Shown: positions 1 through 10,260, counted from the first letter of the stretch. The stretch is 64,000 nt of DNA from Cucumis sativus (GCF_000004075.3 NC_026655.2:3534001-3598000), one strand, 5' to 3'. Notes: generated by a model from the sequence alone, not told the origin. Numbers and translations: made by a program.

Positions 1-653
1 AATCCATATCATTGTTGAAACTATTGACTTGAAAACTAAAAAGTTTGTTGTCCTCAATTCTATGCTTAAAAGCCACATGGTACAGGCTCTTTTATTTTCC
101 TAATGTATTGCAGAACCATTAAATCTACCACCTTGTTTTTCAATTTTTGTTCTTCTGGAAAGACCATATGGAAATAGAATAGTATTACCTCTAGTGTATG
201 ACTCTCAATTTTGTTTCACATGCATACAAACGTTGGAAAAAGAATAAAAAGACAAACAACATTTCGATGCCATTATAGTGGCAAATTCTTGAATTAAAAG
301 TGTAGAGTCCTACAATAGGTTTTCTTTTTTCAACAGAAGCATCAAACATTGTTGGGAATACATAATTTATTAACAAAAAACTGTCGGCTGGGATGTAAAA
401 TGTGGAACTCTCGGAGGTAAAAAGGAAAGGGTAAAAGAACACAATGTATATGAGGCGTAAAGGACAAAAGAGATATCCTGCTGTGAAAAGTTTTACACCG
501 AGATCAGGCTACTAGTAAAATTGAACACGAGACTTAGAAGTTAGCTAAGTAGTTACGCTTCAACCAGCAAAGAACATTCATAATTGTCTTCTAATAGCTG
601 CTGCCTATGATTCATAAAAGGCCCCCTTCCAAGCTTTCCTATTGAATAACGTT
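1..653. other. 3' flank of the ASC-1 gene
   Basis: No convincing gene is seen here. The stretch is the 3' UTR and downstream DNA of the minus-strand ASC-1 gene. A short minus-strand open frame at 191-442 has no recognisable features. From about base 126 upward the sequence reappears in inverted orientation at roughly 10345-11265, so this flank is the outer end of a segment that was copied about 10 kb away. Confidence 0.6.
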
Positions 654-3600
654 TCAAACACTTTCCATCATAAGATGCTTCAATTCATTGCTATCATGCT
701 GCACCCTTCCAGTAATTTCCAGACAAATGCCTTTTTTGCCAACGGCTTTGTTTGAGTTTCTGTCTTTGGTGGATTTCTCTCTGGGGCCTGGATCTAAAAA
801 GACAGGATGTATTTGAAGAGATGGATTTGGTTTAATTCTATTCACTTCTCTTTCATCTGCTGGCCGCATGATATTGGTGTGTGATTCAAGTTCAGAAGAA
901 TCATCTTCATTCAAAAGAACCTACAGAAGATTAAATTCATTAAGCTAAAAACAAGAAGATAAGAGAGAAAAATGGAGAATGAGATTTCAATATTTCCAGA
1001 AAAAATCAAAAGATCAAATCTTCCAAAATCCTAAGCAATAACAATGTGCAGAGAGGGATACTCGAGAAGCTAACTTTCCAATGATATATTTGAGGGCAAG
1101 GAACGGTGGTCTATCCATATGCTGTTGGTTAGAACTAAAACATAGTTAAATAAAGAGGATTACCTTGCGGCCAACCAAGTCAAAGGTTACAACCACTTTG
1201 TTTCGTTTAGCTCGTTCAGCCTCTTCAATCTCCTCTTGTTTCTTTTTCAAAAGCTCCTTTTCCTTAAACCAAAAAAAAAAAAAAAATGGTCAGTCTAATC
1301 TGTAGTACAAAATTAGAGAATCCATTGACTGATGCTGCACCAAATTGACATACCTCATTAGACAACCAGCTATTGCCCTCAATCTGGTAATAATCACTTT
1401 GATCATCGATTACAGATGTTCTTGCAGCAGAGTTTCTGTCATATTCAACTAACCTTTTTGCATAAGCTTCAGCTGCTGCTTCAGCATCTGAAAGTGGGGT
1501 AAAACCTTCATCCATACCAGCATACGTGCTCCCTTCTCTCAGCACAAGGGATCCACAAAAACTGCATGGGCCTTCTCCCTCTTGTTCACATACAATCTTG
1601 CCACATGATAGACAATTGCTCACTAATCTATGACGACGAGCTTGGCATGAACATGGTTTTCCTTGCTGGAACACAATTGATCCTTTGGCAGCTTCAGCCA
1701 GAGAAACAACTTTGGTAGCCTTCTTCTTTCTAGAAGAACTTTGATTCCCTTTGCCAGATGATGAATTGCGAGTATCTGATGAAACCTGGCTTTCCACGTT
1801 ACTAGAGGTAGTAGCCTTCTTTGGTTCTATCTCTTTACTGGAGATAGAAATGGTTTTTGGTGTTTTAACAGGTTTCTTGGATCCGCCAAAAGAAACTTCA
1901 TGGGAGGGTGGTTTGACATAGGTATGTAAGGTTGAAGTTGGAACATCCAACGTTTTGCTGCAGAGGTCAGAATGACCTCGCAGCCGCAAATACTCATTTA
2001 TCACACTTTTACCAACTTCCTGACCTATGATGTTCTGCAGAAAAATAAATGAAAAGCTTGAGAACCAAGGGATGTTAAAAGAGAAGCCATACAATCAAAT
2101 AAGCAGATAATCAACTTCCATATCTACTTTTCCTTAACCAGATTTTGAAAACCAAACATAAAAAAAAAACAAGGGATGAAATTCGTTTAAATCCATCATA
2201 CAATTCTAAATCAAACCAAGTGCAGAAAATTGACTTCCAGTGAAGCAGTTTATCCTTTTGGGAAAACCATAAAACGCATAGAAAGCCAAGGATTATTGAA
2301 AACCTTCGTTTAGGAATTCAAGCGTGGATTGAGATGAATTAGCTAATCATCAATATTTCACTTTCTCATCTAAATGCAACTATTTAGCATCCATAAAAAT
2401 AAGAATCTGCAATGTTCTCAAAGTGATGTGCGAATACTCTTAAAACAACAACAATATCTAAAGCCAAACGTAAAGTTCCTCGAAAAACATACATATCAAT
2501 CATTTAGATTACTGAAAAAAAGGAAGTTGAGAGAAGAAACTTACATTAAGATACACGTATTACTCTTTTCATTATCAATTGTCTTTGTTTTAAAATGAAA
2601 CCTCACGTTCCTCTATTATGGTACAAGAGCTCATAAACTCTAAACAAGCCTCTTCATTGTTATAATGTGTGAGACTAATGCTCAAAATACAAAGGAATGA
2701 GTCGAAATACGATATAAAAGATAATAAAAAGAACCAGACCCAAAAATATCCAAACCAAAAGAACAAAACTATAACAAAGGGAAGAAAAGTAAACTAACAT
2801 CAACTCCCGGAAAATAGCATCTCACAGAAAGCTCCAACCAGATTCTTTCGTCATTCCAACTTCCTTCATTAGGCTTCTAACGTTCAGGACCTCTTCCCAC
2901 AATCCCATATCAGCACAGATGTTTGAAAGGGAGACATACGCACCAGTATCACCTGGGTTCAACTCCATCACCTTTCTTGCTGCTAGTTTTCCGAGTTCAA
3001 TATCTCCATGTACTTTACAAGCAGCTAGAAGTGTTCCCCAAATGAGAGCATCAGGTTCAATAGGCATATGGTTAATCAGTTCTTCCGCCTCTTTCAGTTT
3101 CCCACACCGGCCAAGAAGATCTACCATACATACATAATGTCGATATCCTGGTTGTATACCATAGTCTTCCACCATTGAATTGAGGTGGAAATAGGCTTCA
3201 TCGACCAAACCATTATGGCTACAAGCAGACAAAACCCCAACAAAGGTGACTGGATCAGGCTTGAATCCTTCTTTCTTCATAAGTTCATAGGCACATAAAG
3301 CTTCAGCACCTTTCCCATGCTGAGCATAACTGACAATCATGGATGTCCAACCTATCAAATCGGGCTTTCCAATCTGCCCAAATGCTTTGCAGCAGTCTTC
3401 TATACTTCCACATCTGGAGTATACCATTACTAGCGAACTCCCAACAGATACATCTTTCTCCAAGCCTACTTTCACAATGAGTGCATGGATTTGAGTCCCA
3501 ATTGCAGGCCTATTTAGAAGTGCAATAGCTCCCAATATGGACGAGATTGAGAAGGGATCAATGGCTAAGCCAGCCACTAGTAGACTGCGAAATAGCAAAA

Positions 3601-5857
3601 GAGCTTCTTTGATGCACTTTTGTTGAGCATATCCTGAAACCAATGAAGAACACACAATATCATCTTTCTGGGGCAATGTTTCAAATACCCTCCTAGCCAA
3701 TGCCAGGTTACCACATTTTGAGTACATAGTCACAAGCGAACTTCCCAAAGCTACGTTTTCATTAAGTCCCACACGAACTGAGTAACCATGAATTTCTCTA
3801 CCTAATTGAATAGAAGGAAGGGCGTAGCATGCAGTTAGGACTGCACTCAAAGACGTACCATCAGGTACACATTCTAACAACATTTCTCTAAATAATTGAA
3901 TGGCATCTTTTGCATAGCCATGTTCTGAGAAGCAGGAAATCATTAAGGTCCAGGAAACATTGTCTTTCTCTGGCATGTTTTCAAAAACTTGAAAAGCTTC
4001 CTTTAGATGGCCACATTTAGAATACATTGTAAGAAGAGAACTCCCAACATGAACATTAAATATTAATTCAGTTTTAAGTGCGTAGCAGTGTATCTGCCTC
4101 CCAAAAGTAATACAGTCAGTCAAACTCAAGAGGGCGGAAGTACATACTGAATCTGGTCCCATTCTTTCCCTTAACATTTTTCGGAACAAATCACTTGCTT
4201 CCTCTTTATCATTATTTTTTGCAAACGACAATATCATGGCTGTCCAAGAACTGAGATTCCTATGGTTATCCATCTCTCTAAAAATCATCAATGAAAGATC
4301 AACTGCTCCTATTTTTGAATACATAATAATTAAAGCAGCCGCCACCTCTGAATGTGAAGAAAAACCAGCTTTTAGAATCCAGGAGTGAAGTTGGGTTGCC
4401 TCTTTTCTCATGGCTGGATTAGCACATGCCCTTAACAGGGTAGTAACTGTGTAGCTATTAATTTCCTCTCCTACTTTTCTCAAATCTTCAAAAAACTTGA
4501 TGACCATTAAATAATCATTACTTTGCACAAAGCCAGACATTATAACTGTCCACGAGACTACATTGCGAATGGGCATCTGCAAGAATGTCTTAACAGCCTC
4601 ATCCATGTCTCCACACTTAGCGTACAAACTAACAAGGGCTGTCTCAACAAAAACGTCTCCTCCACCACATTTAATCACTCTCCCTTGAACCTTTTTCCCA
4701 AATTCAAGATCTTGAAGTGCAGAACACGCAGTTAGAACACTAGAAAAGGTGAAACTATTAGGCTCCAGAAATTTACTACACATTCTGTTGAAAAGATCCA
4801 AAGCCATCAGATTCTCCCCATTTGTTACCGCTGCAGAGACAATAGCATTCCAACACACCACATTCGCACAATCAACATCATGAAACACCCTTAGAGCATC
4901 CAAAAATTTAGAATCTTTTGCAAATAAATCAATCATTACGGTTCGAACATAACCGTTATCGAAGAACCCATTTCTCACAGCAAGTGAATAAACCTGCTTG
5001 CCAAACATTGAGGCTTGAATGGCAGCACAAGCAGATAAAACACTCCCACATGTTACCTCATTAGGTTTAAAACCCAGGAAATGCATCCAGCAAAATGTTC
5101 TCAACGAGTCCAAATGTAAGAAATTGTTGTTCAAACCCGTGATAATGGTATTCCAAGAAATAACATTTGGGTATAGGATTGTATCAAAAAGTTTGATTGC
5201 ATGGTCCATAGCGTTAGACTTGGAGTACAAATGTAGCAAAGAATTTGAAACATAGATATCGAAACGAAGAGTTTCTCGGAGCAACTTAGCGTGTAGAACT
5301 TTCGTGTTTCTCAAAGAGAATTTTCCCAATTTAACAAAATCATTAAGCAACTGAACAGGATTGAAAGGAGCGAAAGTTCCAATTTTGGTGAAGGAAAAAT
5401 TGGACACATTGTCCACAGCCGCGACAGAGGAAACCAATCTACGTGGGGATATCAGCGTTTTGTTAACAAAGTTTTGAATTGCGATAAAATTCATTTGATT
5501 GCCTAGAGTGGGAAGAAAACGGAAGAAAAAGGTCGGTGAAAGAATTAGAAATATAAAGCTCTCAAAGCGACGGTGCGAAGACTACTAATACAGCGACAAT
5601 ATCTAAAGCCAGAAGCGAAGTTCATCGATAGGAACAAACATATCTCAATCATTCAGATTATTGCACAAAAAAAAAACAAAAAAAGGAAGCCGAGCTAAGA
5701 AATTTACATCAAGATACTCTTTAGCGTCTTGGGGCTGGGCGAGCTCACAGTATGAAACCAAGCCAGAAATCATATCCTTATCGAGACCCCAACCAGTTTC
5801 CATCTTCTTGCAGAGATCATCCAACGCCTTCTCCAGCCACTGCCCTGAAGTCGCCAT
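654..5857 (-). CDS. ASC-1/TRIP4-type zinc-finger transcription coactivator
   Basis: Activating signal cointegrator 1 homologue (Arabidopsis At3g47610 type). In animals TRIP4 is a nuclear coactivator and part of the ASCC complex that resolves stalled ribosomes and alkylation damage; the plant role is inferred. Exons on the minus strand: 5857-5708, 2034-1354, 1262-1164 and 920-654, all with GT-AG borders and giving 398 aa. Residues 1-50 include the conserved stretch AQPQDAKEYLD. The zf-C2HC5 domain spans about residues 176-212 with C178, C180, H185, C191, C194, C199, C207 and C210. A Lys/Glu-rich helix (about 278-310) follows. No C-terminal ASCH domain as in human TRIP4 is seen, and I believe this is normal for the plant protein. 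An in-frame ATG lies 8 codons upstream (5881); I chose 5857 because the homologous start begins with a Met-x-Thr-Ser-Gly-Gln-like sequence. Intron 1 (3.7 kb) contains a complete PPR gene on the same strand. Confidence 0.85.
2035..2821. other. Intron 1 portion downstream of the nested PPR gene
   Basis: AT-rich, no gene. It holds the 3' flank of the nested PPR gene and, at 2415-2554, one member of a direct repeat pair whose other member lies upstream of that gene. Confidence 0.6.
2415..2554 (+). repeat. Direct repeat X (partner at 5558-5717)
   Basis: Aligns collinearly with 5558-5717. Shared blocks include ACAATATCTAAAGCCA, CAATCATT-AGATTA, AAAAAAAGGAAG and TTACAT-AAGATAC. The pair flanks the nested OTP87-like gene. 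The partner includes the ASC-1 exon 1/intron 1 junction, so this copy is a degenerate copy of that splice donor region. Confidence 0.75.
2822..5494 (-). CDS. OTP87: E-class PPR protein, OTP87 (At1g74600)-like organelle RNA editing factor
   Basis: Intronless 890 aa PLS-type pentatricopeptide repeat protein. The repeat wording matches my memory of Arabidopsis OTP87 (about 895 aa), a mitochondrial factor for C-to-U editing of nad7 and atp1 transcripts. About 20 PPR units run from residue ~55 to ~800, with typical cores such as PNVISWNTIITG, NVVSWTVIMSG and LIGWTSMIVSYAQHGK. The E motif follows (PDALIWGTLLAACKVHG and onward). The protein stops at SGWSFL with no DYW deaminase, so a partner deaminase is expected. 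The N-terminal ~35 residues are basic and hydroxylated with few acidic residues, fitting a mitochondrial presequence. The gene lies wholly within ASC-1 intron 1 on the same strand; its ATG is 213 bp downstream of the ASC-1 exon 1 donor, so its promoter overlaps ASC-1 exon 1 or the intron. Confidence 0.88.
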   Translation of the reverse strand: MNFIAIQNFVNKTLISPRRLVSSVAAVDNVSNFSFTKIGTFAPFNPVQLLNDFVKLGKFSLRNTKVLHAKLLRETLRFDIYVSNSLLHLYSKSNAMDHAIKLFDTILYPNVISWNTIITGLNNNFLHLDSLRTFCWMHFLGFKPNEVTCGSVLSACAAIQASMFGKQVYSLAVRNGFFDNGYVRTVMIDLFAKDSKFLDALRVFHDVDCANVVCWNAIVSAAVTNGENLMALDLFNRMCSKFLEPNSFTFSSVLTACSALQDLEFGKKVQGRVIKCGGGDVFVETALVSLYAKCGDMDEAVKTFLQMPIRNVVSWTVIMSGFVQSNDYLMVIKFFEDLRKVGEEINSYTVTTLLRACANPAMRKEATQLHSWILKAGFSSHSEVAAALIIMYSKIGAVDLSLMIFREMDNHRNLSSWTAMILSFAKNNDKEEASDLFRKMLRERMGPDSVCTSALLSLTDCITFGRQIHCYALKTELIFNVHVGSSLLTMYSKCGHLKEAFQVFENMPEKDNVSWTLMISCFSEHGYAKDAIQLFREMLLECVPDGTSLSAVLTACYALPSIQLGREIHGYSVRVGLNENVALGSSLVTMYSKCGNLALARRVFETLPQKDDIVCSSLVSGYAQQKCIKEALLLFRSLLVAGLAIDPFSISSILGAIALLNRPAIGTQIHALIVKVGLEKDVSVGSSLVMVYSRCGSIEDCCKAFGQIGKPDLIGWTSMIVSYAQHGKGAEALCAYELMKKEGFKPDPVTFVGVLSACSHNGLVDEAYFHLNSMVEDYGIQPGYRHYVCMVDLLGRCGKLKEAEELINHMPIEPDALIWGTLLAACKVHGDIELGKLAARKVMELNPGDTGAYVSLSNICADMGLWEEVLNVRSLMKEVGMTKESGWSFL
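5558..5717 (+). repeat. Direct repeat Y (partner at 2415-2554)
   Basis: Lies between the OTP87-like start codon and ASC-1 exon 1 and reaches about 10 bp into ASC-1 exon 1. It includes the donor at 5707-5706. The partner on the other side of the PPR gene is recognisably the same sequence with scattered substitutions and small indels. It probably contains the OTP87-like 5' UTR. Confidence 0.75.
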
Positions 5858-6387
5858 TCTTCTCTCTCTCTCAGACGACAACCCAAGCGACTGACGGCTA
5901 AAGCTTCAATCCTCGAAACAATAAGAACGGCGATTGGTAATGCAGTGTTACGTGCACCACATTTACTTTAATACGCACGCTTTTAAGATCTTGCCACGTG
6001 TAAGGAAAGTGGGTTTCGCTTTCGTCTCTCCCTTCATCAGTTCATCCTCTTCGTCTTCTTCTCTTTGTTCTACAGCCTCCTTTTCAGAACCCTAAACCCC
6101 AACTCTGTTTCATTTAACCTAATGCTCATTTCGGCAACCGTCTACTGGAGCTTCGAAGTACCTAGCTTTTTTCTTCTTATGAAAGTTAATTGGCGCAATC
6201 ATATCAACTTTGATCTTTATGAATCATTAATATCGGAGGAAGATGAAAACAGAGAGATAATGGCACCAAGATCTCCTTTCCTAGTTTGCAAAGTTTTTCT
6301 GTAACTAATGGACTTTGCTGGAGTCTATTCCTGAAGGGTAACAATATTTAAGAGCTTTGTGTTAATATATCAAGTCCTTTATTGAGA
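5858..6387. promoter_or_regulatory. Divergent promoter between ASC-1 and a P-class PPR gene
   Basis: About 530 bp separate two start codons on opposite strands, so both genes must start transcription here. A telo-box-like AACCCTAA (6089-6098, within ACCCTAAACCCC) is present, a motif common at plant housekeeping and PPR promoters. A CT-rich tract at 6040-6070 probably marks the 5' UTR of the plus-strand gene. No strong TATA box is seen. Confidence 0.5.
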
Positions 6388-8718
6388 ATGAATCGAGCTT
6401 TGCAGCCAAAACATGTAGCTGCTGTAATAAGATACCAGAATGATCCCCTAAACGCACTCAAAATGTTCAACCAAGTGAAAACTGAAGATGGTTTCAAGCA
6501 CACATTGGAAACGTATAAGTGCATGATTGAGAAACTTGGGCTGCATGGAAAATTTGAAGCAATGGAGGATGTGCTCGCTGAAATGAGGAAGAATGTCGAT
6601 AGCAAAATGCTTGAAGGAGTGTATATTGGAATTATGAGGGACTATGGAAGGAAAGGAAAGGTTCAAGAAGCTGTTAATGTGTTTGAAAGGATGGATTTTT
6701 ATGATTGTGAGCCATCCGTTCAATCATATAATGCCATCATGAACATTTTAGTTGAGTACGGGTATTTCAGTCAAGCTCACAAAGTGTATATGAGAATGAA
6801 AGATATTGGAATTTATCCAGATGTTTATACACACACAATTAGGATGAAGTCCTTTTGTATAACTGGTAGGCCAACTGCTGCCCTGAGGCTGCTTAATAAT
6901 ATGCCTGGCCAGGGATGTGAGTTCAATGCTGTTTCATATTGCGCTGTGATTAGTGGATTTTACAAAGAGAATTGTCAAATTGAGGCATATCACTTGTTCG
7001 ACGAAATGCTCAAACAAGGTATCTGTCCTGATATTTTAACATTCAATAAGCTCATTCATGTTCTTTGTAAGAAGGGTAATGTTCAAGAAAGTGAGAAACT
7101 CTTCAGCAAGGTCATGAAGAGGGGAGTGTGCCCAAATCTGTTCACATTCAATATCTTCATTCAGGGGCTTTGTAGAAAAGGTGCAATAGATGAGGCTGCT
7201 AGATTGTTGGAGAGTATCGTATCAGAAGGTCTAACTCCTGATGTAATTTCGTACAATACACTGATTTGTGGCTTCTGTAAACATTCTAAATTAGTAGAAG
7301 CAGAGTGTTATTTGCATAAAATGGTGAATAGTGGGGTTGAGCCAAACGAATTTACCTATAATACAATTATTAATGGATTTTGCAAAGCGGGTATGATGCA
7401 AAATGCAGATAAAATTCTCCGTGATGCAATGTTTAAGGGGTTCATCCCTGATGAATTCACATATAGCTCTTTAATTAATGGATTATGCAACGATGGAGAT
7501 ATGAACCGAGCCATGGCTGTATTTTATGAGGCAATGGAAAAAGGATTTAAGCATAGTATTATTCTCTATAATACATTGGTAAAGGGGTTGTCCAAGCAGG
7601 GCCTTGTTTTGCAGGCCTTGCAGCTGATGAAAGATATGATGGAACATGGTTGTAGCCCTGATATTTGGACTTACAATCTAGTTGTGAATGGGTTATGCAA
7701 GATGGGTTGTCTATCTGATGCCAATGGAATTCTGAATGATGCTATTGCCAAGGGATGCATTCCTGATATATTTACCTTCAATACATTGATTGATGGTTAC
7801 TGTAAACAACGGAACATGGACAAAGCTATTGAGATTTTAGACACAATGTTGAGTCATGGTATAACTCCTGATGTGATTACATATAACACACTCTTAAATG
7901 GCCTCTGCAAGGCAAGAAAGCTAGACAATGTGGTGGACACTTTTAAAGCAATGCTTGAGAAGGGGTGTACACCAAACATAATTACATACAATATATTGAT
8001 TGAAAGCTTTTGTAAAGATCGAAAAGTTAGCGAAGCAATGGAGTTATTTAAGGAGATGAAAACTAGAGGCTTGACTCCAGATATTGTTACTCTTTGCACC
8101 TTGATTTGTGGGTTATGCAGTAATGGCGAGCTGGATAAAGCTTATGAGCTATTTGTGACAATAGAAAAAGAATACAAATTCTCATATTCAACAGCTATAT
8201 TCAACATTATGATCAATGCCTTCTGTGAAAAACTAAATGTTAGTATGGCAGAGAAGCTCTTTCATAAGATGGGTGGCTCTGACTGTGCTCCAGACAATTA
8301 CACCTACCGTGTCATGATAGATTCTTACTGCAAAACAGGGAACATTGACCTTGCACACACTTTTCTCCTGGAAAATATCAGTAAAGGGTTGGTTCCATCA
8401 TTCACAACCTGTGGAAAAGTTTTGAACTGTCTTTGTGTGACGCACAGATTAAGTGAGGCAGTGGTTATTATCAACCTCATGGTGCAGAATGGCATTGTTC
8501 CTGAAGAAGTGAATTCAATATTTGAAGCTGACAAGAAGGAAGTAGCTGCACCTAAAATTGTTGTAGAATATCTATTGAAGAAGTCTCATATCACATACTA
8601 TAGTTATGAACTGTTGTATGATGGAATTCGAAATAGAAAGTTGGACAACAAAAAGTTCAAACGAAGTACTTCCCTAGTTTCAGGAAAGAGAGTTGCGAAT
8701 CATCATAGACATATTTAA
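6388..8718 (+). CDS. P-class pentatricopeptide repeat protein (At1g74580-like)
   Basis: Intronless 776 aa protein with about 17-18 canonical 35-residue P-type repeats, for example the cores VISYNTLICGFCKHSKLVEA and ITYNTLLNGLCKARKL. Start ATG is at 6388; an in-frame TTG two codons upstream extends nothing useful. The opening MNRALQPKHVAAVI and the region KKEVAAPKIVVEYLLKKS near the C-terminus match my memory of Arabidopsis At1g74580. Family knowledge: P-class PPR proteins bind organelle RNA and act in stability, splicing or translation; the specific target is unknown. No clear DYW or E domain. The last ~55 codons and 3' flank (8596-8790) are duplicated at 11273-11470. The final ~25 residues are unlike my memory of the Arabidopsis ending. 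Confidence 0.85.
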   Translation: MNRALQPKHVAAVIRYQNDPLNALKMFNQVKTEDGFKHTLETYKCMIEKLGLHGKFEAMEDVLAEMRKNVDSKMLEGVYIGIMRDYGRKGKVQEAVNVFERMDFYDCEPSVQSYNAIMNILVEYGYFSQAHKVYMRMKDIGIYPDVYTHTIRMKSFCITGRPTAALRLLNNMPGQGCEFNAVSYCAVISGFYKENCQIEAYHLFDEMLKQGICPDILTFNKLIHVLCKKGNVQESEKLFSKVMKRGVCPNLFTFNIFIQGLCRKGAIDEAARLLESIVSEGLTPDVISYNTLICGFCKHSKLVEAECYLHKMVNSGVEPNEFTYNTIINGFCKAGMMQNADKILRDAMFKGFIPDEFTYSSLINGLCNDGDMNRAMAVFYEAMEKGFKHSIILYNTLVKGLSKQGLVLQALQLMKDMMEHGCSPDIWTYNLVVNGLCKMGCLSDANGILNDAIAKGCIPDIFTFNTLIDGYCKQRNMDKAIEILDTMLSHGITPDVITYNTLLNGLCKARKLDNVVDTFKAMLEKGCTPNIITYNILIESFCKDRKVSEAMELFKEMKTRGLTPDIVTLCTLICGLCSNGELDKAYELFVTIEKEYKFSYSTAIFNIMINAFCEKLNVSMAEKLFHKMGGSDCAPDNYTYRVMIDSYCKTGNIDLAHTFLLENISKGLVPSFTTCGKVLNCLCVTHRLSEAVVIINLMVQNGIVPEEVNSIFEADKKEVAAPKIVVEYLLKKSHITYYSYELLYDGIRNRKLDNKKFKRSTSLVSGKRVANHHRHI

Positions 8719-8790
8719 AAGATCATGAATTAGAAGTTAGATCTCAGATAGAGTACAGAAAAGATGCTAGTAAGCAGTGCTTTTCTACAT
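8596..8790 (+). repeat. Direct repeat P: PPR 3' end (partner at 11273-11470)
   Basis: The last ~120 coding bases of the P-class PPR gene plus about 70 bp downstream recur in the same orientation at 11273-11470, with roughly nine in ten bases alike by eye. The 2.5 kb between the copies is foreign sequence. Confidence 0.85.
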
Positions 8791-8804
8791 AGAAAGTAAC
8801 TGAA

Positions 8805-10260
8805 AATCTTGGAGGAATGCATAAAAGGTGATTTGAGAAGTACATTTGCCTGTATAAATCAGTTATTATTTGAATTCCTCATATTCTCAAGAATTGATAA
8901 AATATCTGTTTTCGACATTGACACTCGTGAATTGAACTATCACAGAGTAGTGGAAGCCAGGCCGTTGTTGTATAAAGTAGCATATCAGAAGGCAAAGCTT
9001 CAGTTGGAGTTTGTAAAGCGTGATTGGTATCTGGTACTGTATTTTCTGGTGATTTTAGTTTTTAAATTATTGTTGGTGATATATAATTAAATTTGCCTTC
9101 AACCACCAGCATAAGCTTTCGGATGGATTGGTGGTTTAATATACTATCAGAGCAGGAGGTCCTGTCTTCAAGCTCCTGCATTGTTGTTTTCTTCCCGATT
9201 AAAATCAATTTCCATTTATTGGGCCTTTCAATATTTCAAGCCCACAAGTATACAAGTGAGGTAAAATTGATTCCACTTGTTGCAGATATTTATATGTTTC
9301 TGTGTGAACACATATTTGTGTATATTGAACCACCAATTCATCCAAAAGCTTAAGCTAGTGGTTGAAGGCAAATTTAATTATATATCACCAACAGTGTATA
9401 CCTCTTCAATAAATTTGTATGGCAATTTCTTGGTGAATCACAGTAAAGCATGAATCTGTAACTTTGGATGCAAAGATAAAGGCACTAAGCAAATATTTTT
9501 CAACATACTGTAAGTTGAAAGGAACGACCAATTCAATTGACATCCTTGGATCAGTTATTGATCATTTAAGGAGAGAAAGCTGTGCAGGCCTATTTATCAG
9601 GATTTGCAGGTTTCTACATTCACTAATTTTCTATTTGACTTAAGATTATAATTTCTTGAATGTCTGATATAGTTTTTTGAACATTATATGTACTTTTTCA
9701 GGTGTTGAAAGTAGATGATTTTGAGGAAAAAAAATGATCACTGCACCAGACTTCTCAACTACCTTGGTTATGCCTGCCAAAGGTTGGAATTTTTTTTCTT
9801 TCTGTTTTTCTGTGTTTGTTTAAGAGCAATTAATGATGGATGAAATTTGGAAAAAAGGATTGATATTTGGAGCATATTCAGTAGGATCTCAATTAAAAAG
9901 AATTGAAAAAAAGAAAGAAAAAAGTTTGGTGGTGTGAGATTGAAAATAAAGTAGCAAAGAATTTTTTTTGAAAAATGCAAGTCCTAAAGATTTGTGGTAA
10001 AGCACGTAGCTTTCTGAATTCAACCCAAAACTTAAGACTTGTTCTTTGTTCTTTTTGTTATTCTTCCCTTGTTTTTGAATGGATTTTCAATGATTTCTGT
10101 GAGGGTAGGGATGCTAGGAAGGAAATAGAGCTAAAAGGTGCCAGGAGAGAGATGGAACTGGAAGATACTGAGCTTGGAGAAGGAGAAGCTTGGTCCTACT
10201 AGAACAATGAAGATTTTGATTTAAATATCGACACTGATATTGCTCTCTCCTACATCGTAA
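8805..10260 (+). pseudogene. Broken exons of an unrecognised coiled-coil protein gene
   Basis: Several exon-like stretches read in the plus direction: about 8880-9040 (RELNYHRVVEARPLLYKVAY and following), 9396-9455 (VYTSSINLYGNFLVNHSKA, then a stop), 9460-9610 (IDILGSVIDHLRRES), 9702-9781 (TRLLNYLGYAC) and 10105-10250 (basic/acidic coil ending NNEDFDLNIDTDIALSYI after a stop). Stops and a likely A-tract frameshift interrupt them. The foldback element at 9071-9393 lies between the first two. The wording reminds me faintly of the C-terminal region of plant KNL1/Spc7-like kinetochore proteins, but I cannot confirm that. Only the 3' part of a gene appears present, without promoter or N-terminus. 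Probably dead. Confidence 0.45.
9071..9393. mobile_element. Foldback/MITE-like element with 66 bp terminal inverted repeats
   Basis: Terminal inverted repeats at 9071-9136 and 9328-9393 differ at only 4 of 66 positions. The outer ends read TGTTGGTGATATATAATTAA. Just inside the left repeat is TATCAGAGC, which resembles the initiator-Met-tRNA primer site of Copia-type elements, so a TRIM-like origin is possible. The arms are inverted, however, not direct. No coding capacity and no clear target-site duplication. It sits inside the broken gene above. Confidence 0.7.

Noticed and set aside
191-442. Minus-strand open frame of 83 codons downstream of ASC-1
   Set aside because: No domain; low-complexity hydrophobic wording from a T-rich 3' flank; its inverted copy near 11 kb does not keep the frame.
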